The notes under the pieces are model-generated. The model saw nothing but the letters and a program-made list of their open reading frames with translations, was not told the DNA's origin and ran no database searches. The position numbers and the translations under genes were made by a program. A stretch of 64,000 nt of DNA from Actinokineospora bangkokensis (GTDB taxonomy: Bacteria > Actinomycetota > Actinomycetes > Mycobacteriales > Pseudonocardiaceae). The DNA is taken from contig NZ_MKQR01000023.1 in NCBI RefSeq assembly GCF_001940455.1, forward strand, positions 21,036 to 85,035, given 5' to 3'. Position 1 is the stretch's first letter; every line of letters starts with the position of its first letter. Below are positions 40,206-49,165 of this stretch, in pieces.

Positions 40206-40232
40206 GGGGGTGGCCGCCGCCGGGCCACCCCC
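40206..40232. terminator. Bidirectional terminator hairpin
   Basis: A 10-bp stem (40206-40215 with 40223-40232), 7-nt loop, between the convergent regulator and DUF885 genes. Confidence 0.7.
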
Positions 40233-40240
40233 GCGCGGGG

Positions 40241-41890
40241 TCAGGCGGCCCAGGCGGTCACCAGTTCGTCGAGGACGGTCATCGGCAGCGGGCCGTTGCA
40301 CAGCACGAGGTCGTGGAAGGCCTTGATGTCGAAGGCGTCCCCGAGCCGCTGCTGGGCCTCGGCGCGCAGCCGCTGGAGCTCCAACCGGCCCACCATGTAG
40401 CTCAGCGCCTGCGCCGGGTAGGCGATGTAGCGGTCGACCTCGGTGGTGATCTCCAGCGCGGACATGGGGGTGTTCTCCCGCAGGTAGTCGATCGCCTGCT
40501 CGCGCGACCAGCCCTTCGCGTGCAGGCCGGTGTCGACCACCAGCCTGCCCGCGCGCATGGAGTCCATGGCCAGCATCCCGAACCGGGTGGTGTCGCTGGA
40601 GTACAGGCCCATCTCGTCGGCCAGCCGCTCGGTGTAGAGGCCCCAGCCCTCGGCGTAGGCGTTGACGTCGGCCAGCCTGCGCACCAGGTGCAGCTCGTCG
40701 AGCTCCTGGGCCAGGGTCAGCTGGAAGTGGTGCCCGGGCACGGCCTCGTGGAAGGCCATCGTCTCCGCGATGAACCGCTGCCGCTCGGTCACCCCGTGGG
40801 TGTTGGCGTAGTAGACCCCGGGCCGCAGCCCGTCCAGCGAGGGCTGCATGTAGTACGCGGGCGGGGCGCCCGGGGCCTCCGCCGCCGGGACCGGGCGCAC
40901 CTCGCACGGCTGCGACGGCAGCCTGCCGAACCAGCCCGGCGCGGCCTCCTCCGCCCGGCGCACCGCCGTGCGGGCGGCGGCCAGCAGCTCGTCCTCGTCG
41001 CGCCAGCGCAGGTCCTGGTCGTCCTGCAGGTGCGCGAACACCTCCGCGAGGTCGTCGGTGCCGAACACCCGCGCGCCCAGCTCGGCGTACTCGGCGCGCA
41101 GCGCGGCGATGATGTCCAGGCCCGCCTGGTGCAGCTCGTCCGGCGTCTTGGCGGTGGTGGTGTGCACGCGGGAGAGCGCGGCGTAGGCCTCGGCGCCGCC
41201 GGGCAGGTGGCACAGGCCGGGGGCGGAGTCGGGGCGGCCGTGCCCGGCGATCTCCTCCGCGAGCACCCGGCGGTACTCCGCGAAGGCCGGGCGCACCTCG
41301 TCGCGCACCACCGCGCGGCGCTCGTCGGCCACGGCGGCGAGGTCGTCGGCCAGCGGGTGCGCCAGCAGCGGGTCGGCGTCGAGGTCGGTGGCCAGGTACC
41401 GGTCGAGGTGGGCGATCGCGGCGTCGACCAGCCTGCGCACCGGCACCCGGCCCGCCGCCACCCCGGCCCGGTGCCGCTCGGCCACCGCGGCCAGGTGCGC
41501 GGGCACCTTGCGCAGCCTGCTGACGTAGGCGCGGGCCCGCTCGGCGTCGGGCACCGGCAGCATCGGCAGGTAGCTGAGCAGGCTCGACGCGGGGCCGACG
41601 AACAGGTCGGTGATCGTGTACTCCACCATCCGCGCGTCGATCCGGTCGACCGCGGCCCGCGCCTGCTGGGCGACCACCTTGGCGGTCAGCGGGTCGTCGC
41701 CCGCCTCGACCAGCGCGTCGGCCCGCTCGGCGATGCGCAGCGCCGCCGCCCTGGTCCGCTCGTCGGCCGCGGCGGAGGGGTCGGCCAGGTCCTCGTCGTG
41801 ACCGGGGATGCCGAGCAGGGTCGCCCCCAGCGGCTCGGCGGCCATCTGCAGCGCGAGCAGGTCGTCGGCCAGGTCGTTCGTGGTGGTCAT
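40241..41890 (-). CDS. DUF885 family putative zinc peptidase
   Basis: 549 residues from the ATG at 41890. Helical protein with the family's metal site FHEAVPGHHFQL (about 380-391) and downstream EGWGLYTERLADEMGLY (about 415-430), where the Glu likely completes a zinc site. No signal peptide, so cytoplasmic. Related actinobacterial proteins are annotated as DUF885 or carboxypeptidase-like; the substrate is unknown. The gene stands alone, between the exporter regulator and a membrane-anchored protein. Confidence 0.88.
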   Translation of the reverse strand: MTTTNDLADDLLALQMAAEPLGATLLGIPGHDEDLADPSAAADERTRAAALRIAERADALVEAGDDPLTAKVVAQQARAAVDRIDARMVEYTITDLFVGPASSLLSYLPMLPVPDAERARAYVSRLRKVPAHLAAVAERHRAGVAAGRVPVRRLVDAAIAHLDRYLATDLDADPLLAHPLADDLAAVADERRAVVRDEVRPAFAEYRRVLAEEIAGHGRPDSAPGLCHLPGGAEAYAALSRVHTTTAKTPDELHQAGLDIIAALRAEYAELGARVFGTDDLAEVFAHLQDDQDLRWRDEDELLAAARTAVRRAEEAAPGWFGRLPSQPCEVRPVPAAEAPGAPPAYYMQPSLDGLRPGVYYANTHGVTERQRFIAETMAFHEAVPGHHFQLTLAQELDELHLVRRLADVNAYAEGWGLYTERLADEMGLYSSDTTRFGMLAMDSMRAGRLVVDTGLHAKGWSREQAIDYLRENTPMSALEITTEVDRYIAYPAQALSYMVGRLELQRLRAEAQQRLGDAFDIKAFHDLVLCNGPLPMTVLDELVTAWAA

Positions 41891-41978
41891 CGCGGTCCCC
41901 GTGGTGCGTGCGGAGTGATCGGGGACCCGAGGTTACGGCAGGACCGGGCAGGGCGTCCGGAGTTGTCCACAGGCCCCG

Positions 41979-42800
41979 TCAGCCCAGCTCGACCGACCCC
42001 GTGACGGTGGTGACGGCCGAGGTCGGGGCGGGCGCCGGGTCGGCGGGGCCGCCCGCGGTGTCGCGCACGACGACCACCAGCCCGAGGCCCGCCGGGCGGT
42101 CGGCGGTGGCGTTGTCGAGGTCGACCGCGACGACCACGACCTCCGCCGCCGAGGCCTGGCAGGCGGGGTCGGTGGGGGTGGTGGCGACGCGGGCGGTGAG
42201 GGTGACCGCGGATTTCCCGCCTATTCGTCCTTCTCGGACAGTGGGTTCACCGGCGATGGTCCCCTTGGGATAATAGTCGCGGGCGAATGCGCCTGCGAAG
42301 GCCCGCGCGGCGGCGCGCGCGTCCGGGGGGCGCTTGTCGGAATTCTGCACGGCCGCGCTCGCGGCGAAGGCGCGCGAGTAGCCGGAGCCCCCGCAGTCGT
42401 ACTCCGCGAATGCGGAGACGCCCGCGAACTCGACGTCGAGGACCTCCGCCGAACCCCCGGACGACGCGGTCCACCCCCGCGGCAGCCGATAGCTGATCTT
42501 CGCTGCGGGGTTGGCCACCCGGTCGTCACCGCCGCCGCGCGTCGGCGACGTGGTGGGCCGGGCGCTGGTGGTGGTGGTGCGCGTGCTGCTGGAGGTCGGC
42601 CGCGCGGTGGTGGGGGTGGGGGCGGTGTTGAGGCCCGCGGGCGCGCCCCGGTTGACCAGGATGATCACCACGACGGCGGCGACGATGACGACCACCGCCA
42701 GGATGCCCAGGACGGCGGGCAGCCGGGACGGCGGCGGGTCCCCCGCGGGCCACCCGCCGTGGGCACCGGTGGGCTCCCGGTCCGCCCGCCACCCCGTCAC
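41979..42800 (-). CDS. Membrane-anchored protein with extracellular beta domain
   Basis: 273 residues from a GTG at 42800. N-terminal cytoplasmic stretch with Pro, one membrane helix (AVLGILAVVVIVAAVVVIILV, about 29-49), a Thr/Ser/Pro linker (55-90), then a compact extracellular domain from about 100: ISYRLPRGWTASSGGSAEVLDVEFAGVSAFAEYDCGGSGYSRAFAAS with later ARDYYPKGTIAGEPTV. This is a common actinobacterial type (DUF8017-like). The function is not known. A TAGGGT box 7 nt before the GTG suggests leaderless expression. In its promoter gap to 43054, TTTCA and TGAAA flank AAGGG (42885-42899). Confidence 0.75.
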   Translation of the reverse strand: MTGWRADREPTGAHGGWPAGDPPPSRLPAVLGILAVVVIVAAVVVIILVNRGAPAGLNTAPTPTTARPTSSSTRTTTTSARPTTSPTRGGGDDRVANPAAKISYRLPRGWTASSGGSAEVLDVEFAGVSAFAEYDCGGSGYSRAFAASAAVQNSDKRPPDARAAARAFAGAFARDYYPKGTIAGEPTVREGRIGGKSAVTLTARVATTPTDPACQASAAEVVVVAVDLDNATADRPAGLGLVVVVRDTAGGPADPAPAPTSAVTTVTGSVELG

Positions 42801-42807
42801 GCGCCCG

Positions 42808-42813
42808 ACCCTA
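42808..42813 (-). promoter_or_regulatory. -10 box TAGGGT of a leaderless gene
   Basis: On the minus strand TAGGGT ends 7 nt before the GTG at 42800. Confidence 0.5.
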
Positions 42814-43053
42814 GCTGGTCGACCGGGGCGTTCCGGGCGCTTTCGGGCAGTCACGCAGCGCAGAAGGTGAGACTGATCATTTCATTTCAAAGGGTGAAAC
42901 TGAGCCCGCCCTCGACCTTCGATTCTCCGCTGAGTAGAGTCCCGTCGCGCCGTTCCGCGACGCCCCCTTTCCGATCGGGTGGCGCGGACCGTGCCTGCGG
43001 CCCCGGGGGGAGGCCGCGACCGGGGATGGACGCCAGCACGACCAAGGAGACTC

Positions 43054-44199
43054 ATGGGCACGCGGTTCAACATCGCTCGAGCAGGGGCCGCCGTGGCCGT
43101 CGCCGCCGTCGCGGCCTCGGTCGCCGCGCTCCCGGCGGCCGCCGACACGGCCAAGGGCAGGCTCACCGAGGGCGGTGACTCCGGCTTCACCACCCAGCTC
43201 ACCAACGGCGAGAAGGTGCTGCCGCGGCTGCTGAACCTCCAGCTGCAGGACGGCTCGCAGCTGCGCGTCTACTGCATCGAGATCACCGTGGACGCCTCCG
43301 ACGAGGTCGACATGGTCGAGAGCGGCTGGGACGCCTACCCCAAGCCCGACGCGCCGTTCACCGCGAACCGCGACAAGATCAACTGGATCCTGCACCACGG
43401 CTTCCCCGGCAAGTCCGTGCAGGAGCTCAACGGCCTCCAGCTCCAGTTCAACGACGGTCTGACCCAGAACGAGGCGATCACCGCCACCCAGGCCGCCATC
43501 TGGCACTACAGCGACGGCGTGGACATCAACCGCGAGTCGCCGGTCGTGCCGGCCCCCAACGACCCCGACTACGACGGCGAGAGCACCGACGCCGACGTGC
43601 TCGCCCTCTACGACTACCTGACCGGCAAGGCCAACACCGGCATCGACGAGCAGGTCATCGGCGCGCTCAAGATCGACCCGGCCGAGCAGTCGGGCACCAT
43701 CGGCGCCAAGGTCGGCCCGTTCAAGGTCACCACCAACGGCACCGTCACCGGCGTCAAGGCCGAGCTGCCCGACGGCGTGTCCCTGGTGACCGCCGACGGC
43801 AAGGCCGCCGACAAGGCGGGCATCACCAACGAGACCGAGCTGTTCCTCGACGTCCCCGCGGGCACCGCCCCCGGCGCGGGCACCTTCGAGATCACCGCCG
43901 ACTCCCCGGCGGTTGAGACCGGGCGCCTGTTCGTCGGCGAGGGCTACGAGTCCAACCCGGTGCAGTCGCTGATCGTGGCCTCCTCGGAGACCAAGCCGCT
44001 GACCGCCTCGGCCAAGGCCGCCTGGGACGTCGCCCCGGTGACCCCGCCGACCACCACCACCCCGGCCCCGCAGGCCAGCCCCTCCCCGGAGCTCGCCGAC
44101 ACCGGCGCCTCCATCCTGGTGCCCGCCCTGCTCGGCCTCGGCCTGGTCGGCGCGGGTGCGGGCGCGATCATCTACCAGCGCAAGCGCAAGTCCGCGTAA
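43054..44199 (+). CDS. TQXA thioester-domain surface protein with LAXTG sorting signal
   Basis: 381 residues from the ATG at 43054 after AAGGAGA. Signal peptide at 1-30. The thioester domain has the reactive Cys in LRVYCIEITVD (about 72) and the partner Gln in NEAITATQAAIWHYSDG (TQxA, about 148), which form an internal thioester able to bond covalently to a surface target. An Ig-like domain is at about 200-315. The linker is Pro/Thr-rich. The sorting signal ELADTG (LAXTG, class E sortase) is followed by a membrane helix and the KRKRKSA tail. It is anchored to the cell wall and probably an adhesin or aerial-hypha surface protein. Confidence 0.9.
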   Translation: MGTRFNIARAGAAVAVAAVAASVAALPAAADTAKGRLTEGGDSGFTTQLTNGEKVLPRLLNLQLQDGSQLRVYCIEITVDASDEVDMVESGWDAYPKPDAPFTANRDKINWILHHGFPGKSVQELNGLQLQFNDGLTQNEAITATQAAIWHYSDGVDINRESPVVPAPNDPDYDGESTDADVLALYDYLTGKANTGIDEQVIGALKIDPAEQSGTIGAKVGPFKVTTNGTVTGVKAELPDGVSLVTADGKAADKAGITNETELFLDVPAGTAPGAGTFEITADSPAVETGRLFVGEGYESNPVQSLIVASSETKPLTASAKAAWDVAPVTPPTTTTPAPQASPSPELADTGASILVPALLGLGLVGAGAGAIIYQRKRKSA

Positions 44200-44213
44200 G
44201 CACCTGACGCACC

Positions 44214-44255
44214 CCAGGAGCCCCCGCCCGGCACGTCCCGGGCGGGGGCTCCTGG
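44214..44255 (+). terminator. Terminator of the surface-protein gene
   Basis: An 18-bp stem (44214-44231 with 44238-44255), 6-nt loop. Confidence 0.85.
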
Positions 44256-44260
44256 CGTAT

Positions 44261-44266
44261 TACGGT
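44261..44266 (+). promoter_or_regulatory. -10 box TACGGT of a leaderless gene
   Basis: TACGGT lies 7 nt before the GTG at 44274, immediately after a terminator. Confidence 0.5.
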
Positions 44267-44273
44267 CAGGCGC

Positions 44274-46247
44274 GTGAGCACCCCGACCTCCCCGGACCTG
44301 CAAGCGCCGCACTGGCTGCGCGAGCTGCTGAGCCAGAAGCCGGTCCCGGTGCCGTGGAAGCGCTCGGTGCGCGCCGTGCTGGGGCTGTGCGGGCCCATCG
44401 CCGTCGGCATGCTGCTCGGGCGCACCGACCTCGGCGTGCTCGTCTCGATCGGCGCCCTGTGCGTCACCTTCGCCGACGCCGACGGCCCCTACCGGTTCCG
44501 GGCGCAGCGCACGACCGGCGCCGCCGCGGCGGGCTTCACCGGGTACCTGGTCGGCACCCTCGTCGGTGACCACCCGGTGCTCGCCCCGATCGCCCTGGTG
44601 CTCATCGCGGGCGTCTCCGCGCTGATCAGCGCCACCGGGGCGATCGCGTCGGTGATCGGCCTGCAACTGCTCGTCTTCGCCGCCGTCGGCTCCGGGCAGC
44701 CCGCCGACCCGTGGCTGGCCTCCGGCTGCTACGCGGTGGGCGCGGGGTTCGCGCTGCTGCTCGCCCTCGCGGCCTGGCCGGTGCGCGGGGCCGCGGTCGA
44801 GCGGCGCGCGGTCGCCCAGGTCTACGACGACCTCGCCGCCCTGCTCGCCGCCTCCGGCACCGGGCAGGCCCGGCACGCCCGCCGCACCCTCACCCAGTCG
44901 CTCAACACCGCCTACGACGCCCTGCTCGACGCCCGCTCCCGGCTCGCGGGCCGCGACCGCTCCTACCGCAGGCTGTTCGTGCTGCTCACCGAGACCACCC
45001 CGGCGATCGAGGCCGCCGTCGCGCTGGTCAACGCCCGCACCCAAGCCCCGGCCGAGTACGTGGACTACCTGCGCGACGCCGCCGGGCGCATCCGCGAGCG
45101 CGAACCGCTGCGCGAACCCCCCGCACCGCCGGAGGGCTCGCGCGCGCTGGGCCTGCTGCACAACGGCCTCAGCACGGTCGTGGAGCTGCGCCGCGGCGAC
45201 ACCCCGCACGACCCCCGGCGGCCCGAGGAGCACCAGGGCGCGGGGGAGCGGTTCCGCGGCTGGCTCGACCGGGTGGTCGCCGGGCGCCAGACCTGGCTGC
45301 TCGTGCTGCGGCTGATGTGGTGCGTCGGCATCGCCGTGCTGGCCACCCGGCTGCTGCCGCTGGAGCACTCGTTCTGGGTCGTGCTGACTGTCGCCATCGT
45401 GCTCAAGCCCGACTTCGGGTCGGTGTTCGGGCGGGCGCTGCTGCGCGGCATCGGCACCGCGGCGGGCGTGCTGATCGGCGCGGGCGTGCTGGCGCTCGGC
45501 CCGCCCGGGTGGGGGCTGGTCCTGCTCGTCGCGGTCATGGCCGCGGTGCTGCCCATCGGGCAGGTGCGCAACTACGGCATGTTCAGCACGTTCGTCACCC
45601 CGCTGGTGCTCGTGCAGCTCGACCTCGCCAACACCGGGCACTGGAGCCTGGTCGGCGCGCGGCTGCTCGACACCGCCCTCGGGTGCGCCATCGTCGTCGT
45701 CTTCGGCTACCTGCTGTGGCCGGGCAGCCGCGAACCCCGCGTCGGCGACGACCTGGCCGCCGCGCTGGACCTGCTCGCCGAGTACGTCGAGGAGGCGCTG
45801 TCGCAGCGCGAGCGCTCGGCCCTGCGCCGCACCGTCTACCGGGCGCTGTCGGACCTGCGGACGGCGTTCCAGCAGTCGCTGGTCGAGCCGTCGGCGGCCG
45901 GGCGCACCGCCGCGGCGTGGTGGCCGGTGATCGTCAGCCTGGAGCGGCTGGCCGACGCCGTCACCGGCCTCGCGGTCGCCATCGAGCGCGGCGCGTCCCC
46001 GGTGCCCGCCGCCGACACGGCCGTGCTCGCCGCCGCCGTCCGCGAGTCCGCCGCGGCCGTGCGCGCAGGCCGCGCGCCCCGCCGCGACCCGCTGCCCGAG
46101 GCCGACCGGCTGACCAGGCTGGTCGCCGAGGTGATCGCCGTGCAGGGCGCGCTGCGCGGCCCTGAGCTGCCCGAACGCGGTCCCGGGGCGCTGCTGCGGC
46201 GGGTCCGGCGGCGGTCCCGGCGGCCCGCGCGGCGCCGCGGCCGGTGA
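44274..46247 (+). CDS. FUSC family membrane protein (aromatic acid exporter-like)
   Basis: 657 residues. Two blocks of membrane helices (about 25-165 and 340-485) are separated and followed by cytoplasmic helical regions, as in YccS/FusC/AaeB proteins. The first block starts PWKRSVRAVLGLCGPIAVGMLLG, and the second TWLLVLRLMWCVGIAVLATRLLPLEHSFWVVLTVAIVLKPDFGSVFGRALLRGIGTAAG, the diagnostic FUSC signature. It likely exports aromatic acids or related compounds. GTG start after TACGGT. The next gene starts 83 bp downstream. Confidence 0.9.
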   Translation: MSTPTSPDLQAPHWLRELLSQKPVPVPWKRSVRAVLGLCGPIAVGMLLGRTDLGVLVSIGALCVTFADADGPYRFRAQRTTGAAAAGFTGYLVGTLVGDHPVLAPIALVLIAGVSALISATGAIASVIGLQLLVFAAVGSGQPADPWLASGCYAVGAGFALLLALAAWPVRGAAVERRAVAQVYDDLAALLAASGTGQARHARRTLTQSLNTAYDALLDARSRLAGRDRSYRRLFVLLTETTPAIEAAVALVNARTQAPAEYVDYLRDAAGRIREREPLREPPAPPEGSRALGLLHNGLSTVVELRRGDTPHDPRRPEEHQGAGERFRGWLDRVVAGRQTWLLVLRLMWCVGIAVLATRLLPLEHSFWVVLTVAIVLKPDFGSVFGRALLRGIGTAAGVLIGAGVLALGPPGWGLVLLVAVMAAVLPIGQVRNYGMFSTFVTPLVLVQLDLANTGHWSLVGARLLDTALGCAIVVVFGYLLWPGSREPRVGDDLAAALDLLAEYVEEALSQRERSALRRTVYRALSDLRTAFQQSLVEPSAAGRTAAAWWPVIVSLERLADAVTGLAVAIERGASPVPAADTAVLAAAVRESAAAVRAGRAPRRDPLPEADRLTRLVAEVIAVQGALRGPELPERGPGALLRRVRRRSRRPARRRGR

Positions 46248-46329
46248 GTAGATTGGAGGCTGGGAAGAACCGGACCGGTCCGTTACGCTTCGTCAGGTTG
46301 TGGCCGGAGCAGTGCCAGAGGAGCAGCAC

Positions 46330-46530
46330 GTGGGTATCGACTTCAACGAGCTCAAGAACAAGGCCGAGGGCCTCATCGAGCAGCACGGCGACAAGATCGA
46401 GGACGGCGTCGAGAAGGCCGGTGAGTTCGTCAAGGGCAAGTTCGGCCACGAGCAGCAGGTCGACACGGTGGTGGACAAGATCCAGGACCTGATCCCGGAC
46501 AAGCCCCGGCCGCAGGGCGACCAGGCGTGA
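46330..46530 (+). CDS. MT0933-like antitoxin family protein
   Basis: 66 residues from a GTG at 46330 after GAGGAG. Helical, charged: GIDFNELKNKAEGLIEQHG and KIEDGVEKAGEFVKGKFGHEQQVDTVVDKIQDLIPD. This matches the small MT0933/Rv0909-type antitoxin family. No toxin gene sits next to it. It overlaps the next gene by four bases (GTGA) instead, so it is an orphan, or the family has another role here. Confidence 0.8.
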   Translation: MGIDFNELKNKAEGLIEQHGDKIEDGVEKAGEFVKGKFGHEQQVDTVVDKIQDLIPDKPRPQGDQA

Positions 46531-47162
46531 CGTCCTCGGACGCCGCGCAGCGGACCGCCCCGGGGGTCCCGCCCCGGGCGGCCCAGCGCACCCCCACCGT
46601 CATCACCTGGCAGGGCGGCTCGCCCGCCACCCTGGAGTCGACCCGGCTGCTGGTCACCGACAGCAGGCTGCGCGCCTCCGGGCGGCTCATCGCCGCCGCC
46701 ACCGCCGACCGCGAGGCCTACAGCGCCTCGTTCGAGGCCGCGGTGGACAAGGGCGAGGCCTCCGGCAGGCTGCTGCTGCGCACCACCACCGCCGACGAGG
46801 AGCGCCAGATCTCGCTGTCGCGCACCGAGGACGGCGTCTGGCTGGTCGACCACGGCACGGCTTCCGAGCGCGGGGACTTCTCCGGCGCGGTCGCGGTCGA
46901 CGTGGCGGGCGCGGTCACCTTCACCACGCTGCCCATCCGCAGGTTGGGCGTGCACCGCGAGGCGGGCGAGTTCGAGATCCCGGTGGTGCGGGTGTCGATG
47001 CCCGACCTGTCGGTGTCGTTGGTGACCCAGGTGTTCCGCACGGTGTCCCTGGACGAGGGCGGCGCCGTGGTGGCCATCGGCGACCCGGGCTCGCCCGCCG
47101 AGGTCCGCGTGGACGCCGACGGGATCGTGGTCGACTTCCCCGGGACCGCGCGCCGGGTCTGA
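46527..47162 (+). CDS. Putative glycolipid-binding domain protein
   Basis: 211 residues from the GTG overlapping the preceding stop. Beta-barrel-like pattern: VITWQGGSPATLESTRLLVTDSRLRASGRLIAA, then ISLSRTEDGVWLVDHGTASERGDFSGAVAVDVAGAVTFTTLPIRRLGV, the T-L-P-I-R-R-L motif typical of the putative glycolipid-binding (PF06475) family. Then VRVSMPDLSVSLVTQVF and VDADGIVVDFPG. Cytoplasmic, no catalytic residues obvious. Coupled to the orphan antitoxin-like gene; converges on the FnIII gene with only one base between stops. Confidence 0.85.
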   Translation: MTSSDAAQRTAPGVPPRAAQRTPTVITWQGGSPATLESTRLLVTDSRLRASGRLIAAATADREAYSASFEAAVDKGEASGRLLLRTTTADEERQISLSRTEDGVWLVDHGTASERGDFSGAVAVDVAGAVTFTTLPIRRLGVHREAGEFEIPVVRVSMPDLSVSLVTQVFRTVSLDEGGAVVAIGDPGSPAEVRVDADGIVVDFPGTARRV

Positions 47163-47163
47163 C

Positions 47164-49065
47164 TCAGCCGGACAGGGTGAACGGGGCGTTCGCCACGGCG
47201 AACGCCGCCCCCTGGGCGGTGCCCACCAGCTTGACCTCCACGGAGTGCTTGCCGGTGGCCAACCCCGAGGTGGGCAGGGCCACCCGCCAGGCACCCCCGG
47301 TGCCCGGCCCGTCGGCGGTGGTGGGGATGCCCGCCACCAGTTCGCCGTCGAGGCGCACCTCCAGGCCCGCCACCCCGGCCAGGGTGCCCGCGACGGCCTG
47401 CCCCGCCCGCCCGTCGGTGGTGATCTCCAGCACCAGCCTGCCGCGCGGCACCGGCGCCTCGTCCGGCAGCCGCTCACCCGCGGCGTCGAGGAAGCGCGCC
47501 ACGGGCTTGGGCAGCGCCGCCCGCGCCGCGGGCAGCGGCACCTCGCGCCCCGCCGCCACCGCCTCCCCGGCGGCCGCCGGGTCGGGCACCAGCTCGACCC
47601 CGGCCGTCTCCACCCTGGTCGCGGCCACCCCGGGCCGCACCGGCCCGACCACCCGCACCCCGAGCCTGCCCGCCTGGTCCAGCCGCAGCGCCGCCGCGGG
47701 CAGGTCGGCCACCACCGGGTAGGCCACGCCCCGGGCGTGCGGCTGCCCGGCCACGGCGGGCCGGGTCGGGTAGCGGCGCCCGGCGACCTCCACCTGGTAC
47801 TCGTCCGGGTCGGCGCTCTGCGGCACGAGGGTCAGCCGGAGCTGCCCGCCCGCCCCCTGGGCGCGCCCGGTGCCCGCCGTGCTCGCGGGCACGCCGTTGG
47901 CGACGTCACCGGCGGTCCGCTCGGCGTTGACCACCGGCGGCGGCACGAGCGCGGGCGGCGCGGTGGGGGCGCCGTCCAGCAGCACCGCGTCGACCCCGGC
48001 GTAGACGCTCGGGTTGCCGGAGAACCCGATCAGCGGCGTCGCCTCCCGCCACGCGGGCACCACGTCCGCCGCCGCGACGACCGAACCGTCCCTGAGCACC
48101 CGCAGCCCGTCCGGCGCGAGGGTGACTTGCCAGCGGACGGTGACGCCGATCTCGGGGGTGTTCGGGGCGGAGGTGGGGATCGCCGCGCCCGTCCTCGGCA
48201 TGCCGGGGGCGGTGCTGACCTGGACCTCGGTCTGGCTCGGGTTGCCGCTGACGCGCACCCGGATCGTGCCCGGCGGCAGCGCGGGGTCGTCGAGCGCCCG
48301 CCCCGGCTCGCCCCGCTCGGAGGTCGGGCTGCCGACCAGGTCCGCGGGGCCCGGGACGAGGTCGATCGTGAGCGCGCCCCCGCGCGCGGGGTGATCGGTG
48401 TCGACCGTGATCGCGCCGGACCCGTTGGGGTTGAGGCGAAGCGGAGTCCGCGAGCGCAGCACCACGGTGTCGCGGCCGCACTGGCCGCTGACGATGAGCC
48501 GCTGGCTGTCGGTGCCCTCACCGCGCGTCGCGCGCCCGCAGTCGCTGGAACCCACCACCCGCCAATTGCGCGGGTCGGGGAGGACCTGCTGGTCGAAGGT
48601 GTCGTGGAAGGTGCCCGTCCGGGGTTGCTGGGCTTGGGGGGTGACGGTCGTGGTCGCGGGCTCGGAGCGCTGGCCGAAGGCGTCCACCGCGCGGACCTGC
48701 ACCTGGGCGTCGCTGGTGAGGGCGTTGAGCTGGACCACGGGGGAGGCGACCAAGAACGTCGTGCTGTCGCGGGTGACCTCGTAGCCGGTGGCGTTGGGGG
48801 CGGGGGACCAGCGGAGGGTGGCCCTGTTGGGGCCGGGGGTGGCTTGGATGCCCGTGGGGGTCGGGGGGCGTTGGCCGGGGGTGGGCAGGACCACGCCTTC
48901 TGCTGCGAATTGGGCCACGGAGGTTTGCGGGGCGGGGAGGCCCGCGGGTGGGGGCGCGGCCGACTCGGGGGTGCGCAGGACGAGGACCGCAGCGGTGAGC
49001 CCGGCGGCGGCGGTGGTGAGGACGAGCAGGCGCTTGCGCAAGTTGGGGGTGCGTGCGGGCGCCAT
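47164..49065 (-). CDS. Secreted fibronectin type III domain protein
   Basis: 633 residues from the ATG at 49065. N-terminal signal anchor (RKRLLVLTTAAAGLTAAVLVL, about 9-30), Pro-rich stretch, FnIII domain at about 65-140 (PTPTGIQATPGPNRATLRWSPAPNATGYEVTRD). Then a lectin/glucanase-like beta region at about 150-345 (FHDTFDQQVLPDPRNWRVVGSSDC to ATPLIGFSGNPSVYAGVDAVLL), and several further beta domains to the C-terminus (KHSVEVKLVG). It probably acts outside the cell in carbohydrate or wall binding. No catalytic motif was identified. A TAACGT box 6 nt before the ATG indicates leaderless transcription. Confidence 0.82.
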   Translation of the reverse strand: MAPARTPNLRKRLLVLTTAAAGLTAAVLVLRTPESAAPPPAGLPAPQTSVAQFAAEGVVLPTPGQRPPTPTGIQATPGPNRATLRWSPAPNATGYEVTRDSTTFLVASPVVQLNALTSDAQVQVRAVDAFGQRSEPATTTVTPQAQQPRTGTFHDTFDQQVLPDPRNWRVVGSSDCGRATRGEGTDSQRLIVSGQCGRDTVVLRSRTPLRLNPNGSGAITVDTDHPARGGALTIDLVPGPADLVGSPTSERGEPGRALDDPALPPGTIRVRVSGNPSQTEVQVSTAPGMPRTGAAIPTSAPNTPEIGVTVRWQVTLAPDGLRVLRDGSVVAAADVVPAWREATPLIGFSGNPSVYAGVDAVLLDGAPTAPPALVPPPVVNAERTAGDVANGVPASTAGTGRAQGAGGQLRLTLVPQSADPDEYQVEVAGRRYPTRPAVAGQPHARGVAYPVVADLPAAALRLDQAGRLGVRVVGPVRPGVAATRVETAGVELVPDPAAAGEAVAAGREVPLPAARAALPKPVARFLDAAGERLPDEAPVPRGRLVLEITTDGRAGQAVAGTLAGVAGLEVRLDGELVAGIPTTADGPGTGGAWRVALPTSGLATGKHSVEVKLVGTAQGAAFAVANAPFTLSG

Positions 49066-49071
49066 TGCTCA

Positions 49072-49077
49072 ACGTTA
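49072..49077 (-). promoter_or_regulatory. -10 box TAACGT of a leaderless gene
   Basis: On the minus strand TAACGT ends 6 nt before the ATG at 49065. Confidence 0.5.
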
Positions 49078-49165
49078 GGCGGGCGGTGGTGGGGCGGCAA
49101 TCCCCTGCGTGCGGAGGGGGGTGGCGTGGGTTCGCTCTGTGGTGGGTCACCTGGAGGTGGGCGAG

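Noticed and set aside
46330..46530. Complete toxin-antitoxin pair
   Set aside because: The overlapping gene shows the glycolipid-binding family motif TLPIRRL and no toxin motif.
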